Of a stretch of DNA of 64,000 nt, positions 63,018-64,000 are shown piece after piece; position 1 is the first letter of the stretch, and each line of letters starts with the position of its first letter. The notes beneath the pieces are model-generated. The model had not been told where the DNA came from. It saw nothing but the letters and a program-made list of their open reading frames with translations, and made no database searches. The translations under genes were made by a program, and so were the position numbers. Location of the stretch: positions 558,001 through 622,000 of the forward strand of contig NZ_CP053348.1 in NCBI RefSeq assembly GCF_013394595.1. Reading direction: 5' to 3'. The stretch is from Winogradskyella forsetii (lineage in GTDB: Bacteria > Bacteroidota > Bacteroidia > Flavobacteriales > Flavobacteriaceae).

Positions 63018-64000
63018 ATGAGTAAAGTCGCATTTATTACAGGGGTTACAGGACAAGATGGTGCCTATTTAAGTGAATTTTTGTTGAAAAAAGGTTATGA
63101 GGTCCACGGTTTGAAACGCCGTTCATCATTATTTAATACGGATCGCATTGACCATTTATACCAAGATCCTCATGTAGATCATCAGAATTTTTATTTGCAT
63201 TATGGTGACATGACGGACAGTACGAATCTTATCCGTTTAATAAAAGAAATTCAACCCGACGAGATTTATAATTTGGCGGCTATGAGTCATGTGGCGGTGT
63301 CTTTTGAAATTCCTGAATATACTGGGAATGCAGATGGTTTAGGGACTTTACGCATTTTAGATGCTGTACGTCTATTAGGTTTAGAGAAAAAAACACGTAT
63401 ATATCAAGCTTCCACTTCAGAGTTGTATGGAAAAGTGCAAGAAGTACCACAATCGGAGACTACACCATTTTATCCAAGATCACCTTATGCTGTGGCCAAA
63501 ATGTATGCTTATTGGATTACTGTAAATTATCGTGAGGCTTATAATATGTATGCTTGTAATGGTATTTTGTTTAATCATGAATCACCAATTAGAGGGGAAA
63601 CTTTTGTAACACGAAAAATTACTAGGGCAGTTTCCCGGATAGCACTAGGGATGCAAGATAAATTTTATCTCGGAAATTTAGATGCACAACGCGATTGGGG
63701 ACATGCCAAGGATTATGTGAGAATGATGTGGATGATTCTTCAAGCGGACGAGGCAGAAGATTGGGTCATTGCTACTGGGAAAACCACAAGAATCCGTGAC
63801 TTTGTTAAAATGAGTTTTGCTGAAGTTGGGATTGAGTTAGAGTTTAAAGGAAAAGGCGAAGATGAAAAAGCATATATCATCAAGTGCAAAAATCCTAATT
63901 ACCAATTAGAAATAGGAAAAGAGATACTCGCTGTTGATGCACGTTATTTTAGGCCTACAGAAGTAGAGTTACTTATTGGCGATGCCTCAAAAGCTAAGGA
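63018..64000 (+). CDS. gmd: GDP-mannose 4,6-dehydratase, 3'-truncated
   Basis: 327 codons from ATG 63018 to the window edge, with no stop. Rossmann start [32 protein letters not shown], the catalytic [16 protein letters not shown] and [15 protein letters not shown] (YxxxK), and [16 protein letters not shown] match Gmd of the extended SDR group; the full protein is usually ~370 residues. It makes GDP-4-keto-6-deoxymannose, precursor of GDP-fucose and related sugars. It follows cysQ and begins a likely surface-polysaccharide block. Confidence 0.95.
   Translation, partial: MSKVAFITGVTGQDGAYLSEFLLKKGYEVHGLKRRSSLFNTDRIDHLYQDPHVDHQNFYLHYGDMTDSTNLIRLIKEIQPDEIYNLAAMSHVAVSFEIPEYTGNADGLGTLRILDAVRLLGLEKKTRIYQASTSELYGKVQEVPQSETTPFYPRSPYAVAKMYAYWITVNYREAYNMYACNGILFNHESPIRGETFVTRKITRAVSRIALGMQDKFYLGNLDAQRDWGHAKDYVRMMWMILQADEAEDWVIATGKTTRIRDFVKMSFAEVGIELEFKGKGEDEKAYIIKCKNPNYQLEIGKEILAVDARYFRPTEVELLIGDASKAK

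Overview
The window looks like a chromosomal segment of a marine-type member of the Flavobacteriaceae (Bacteroidota). The signs are an AT-rich sequence, no clear Shine-Dalgarno sites, several promoter-like TAnnTTTG elements, three very large secreted proteins with C-terminal type IX secretion (T9SS) sorting domains, a division/cell-wall (dcw) cluster in the Bacteroidota order (no ddl or ftsB, long FtsZ tail), and many short palindromic intergenic repeats.

Layout. 1-5503 (+): 3' part of a DPP-IV type peptidase followed by two POT di/tripeptide transporters, a peptide-scavenging group. 5586-6137 (+): secreted thioredoxin-like protein. 6144-11001 (-): surE, lpxB, an NlpC/P60 lipoprotein and a ComEC-like channel. 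11171-11533: a tandem array of 91-bp units, some carrying a complete 26-codon mini-ORF, running into the start codon of the S41 tail-specific protease (11534-13684, +), followed by an OppC-like permease. 14799-16381 (-): engB and an alpha/beta hydrolase. 16583-33116 (+): the dcw cluster mraZ-rsmH-ftsL-ftsI-murE-mraY-[four-helix-bundle gene]-murD-ftsW-murG-murC-ftsQ-ftsA-ftsZ, with likely MraZ boxes before mraZ and palindromic repeats that touch or enter several genes. 33423-34303: a YqeY protein, tRNA-Arg(UCG) and a degenerate triple hairpin repeat. 34440-40478 (-): TVP38-like and SdiA-regulated-like proteins, a FUSC membrane protein, a small membrane protein and a glutamate-synthase-like FMN enzyme. 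40479-41147: decayed gene fragments. 41148-42761: MtfA-like protease (+) and an outer-membrane barrel (-). 43039-45446 (-): a compact operon of a 53-residue signal-bearing peptide, an HPr-kinase-like protein and a nucleotidyltransferase-like protein. 45630-58154 (-): three tandem T9SS cargo proteins with related C-terminal halves. 58628-64000 (+): DUF2061 protein, cysC, cysD, cysN, cysQ and the 5' part of gmd.

How parts work together. The dcw block makes lipid-II precursors and the division ring, with MraZ probably repressing its own promoter. The cys genes make PAPS and remove PAP without sulfate-reduction genes nearby; next to gmd this suggests sulfation of a surface polysaccharide. The best candidate for an undescribed system is the peptide/kinase/nucleotidyltransferase operon at 43039-45446: the small peptide is missed by length cut-offs, and its neighbours resemble accessory tailoring enzymes of some lasso-peptide clusters, but no cyclase, leader peptidase or PqqD-like gene is present. 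Functions are inferred from motifs read by eye; no database search was possible.
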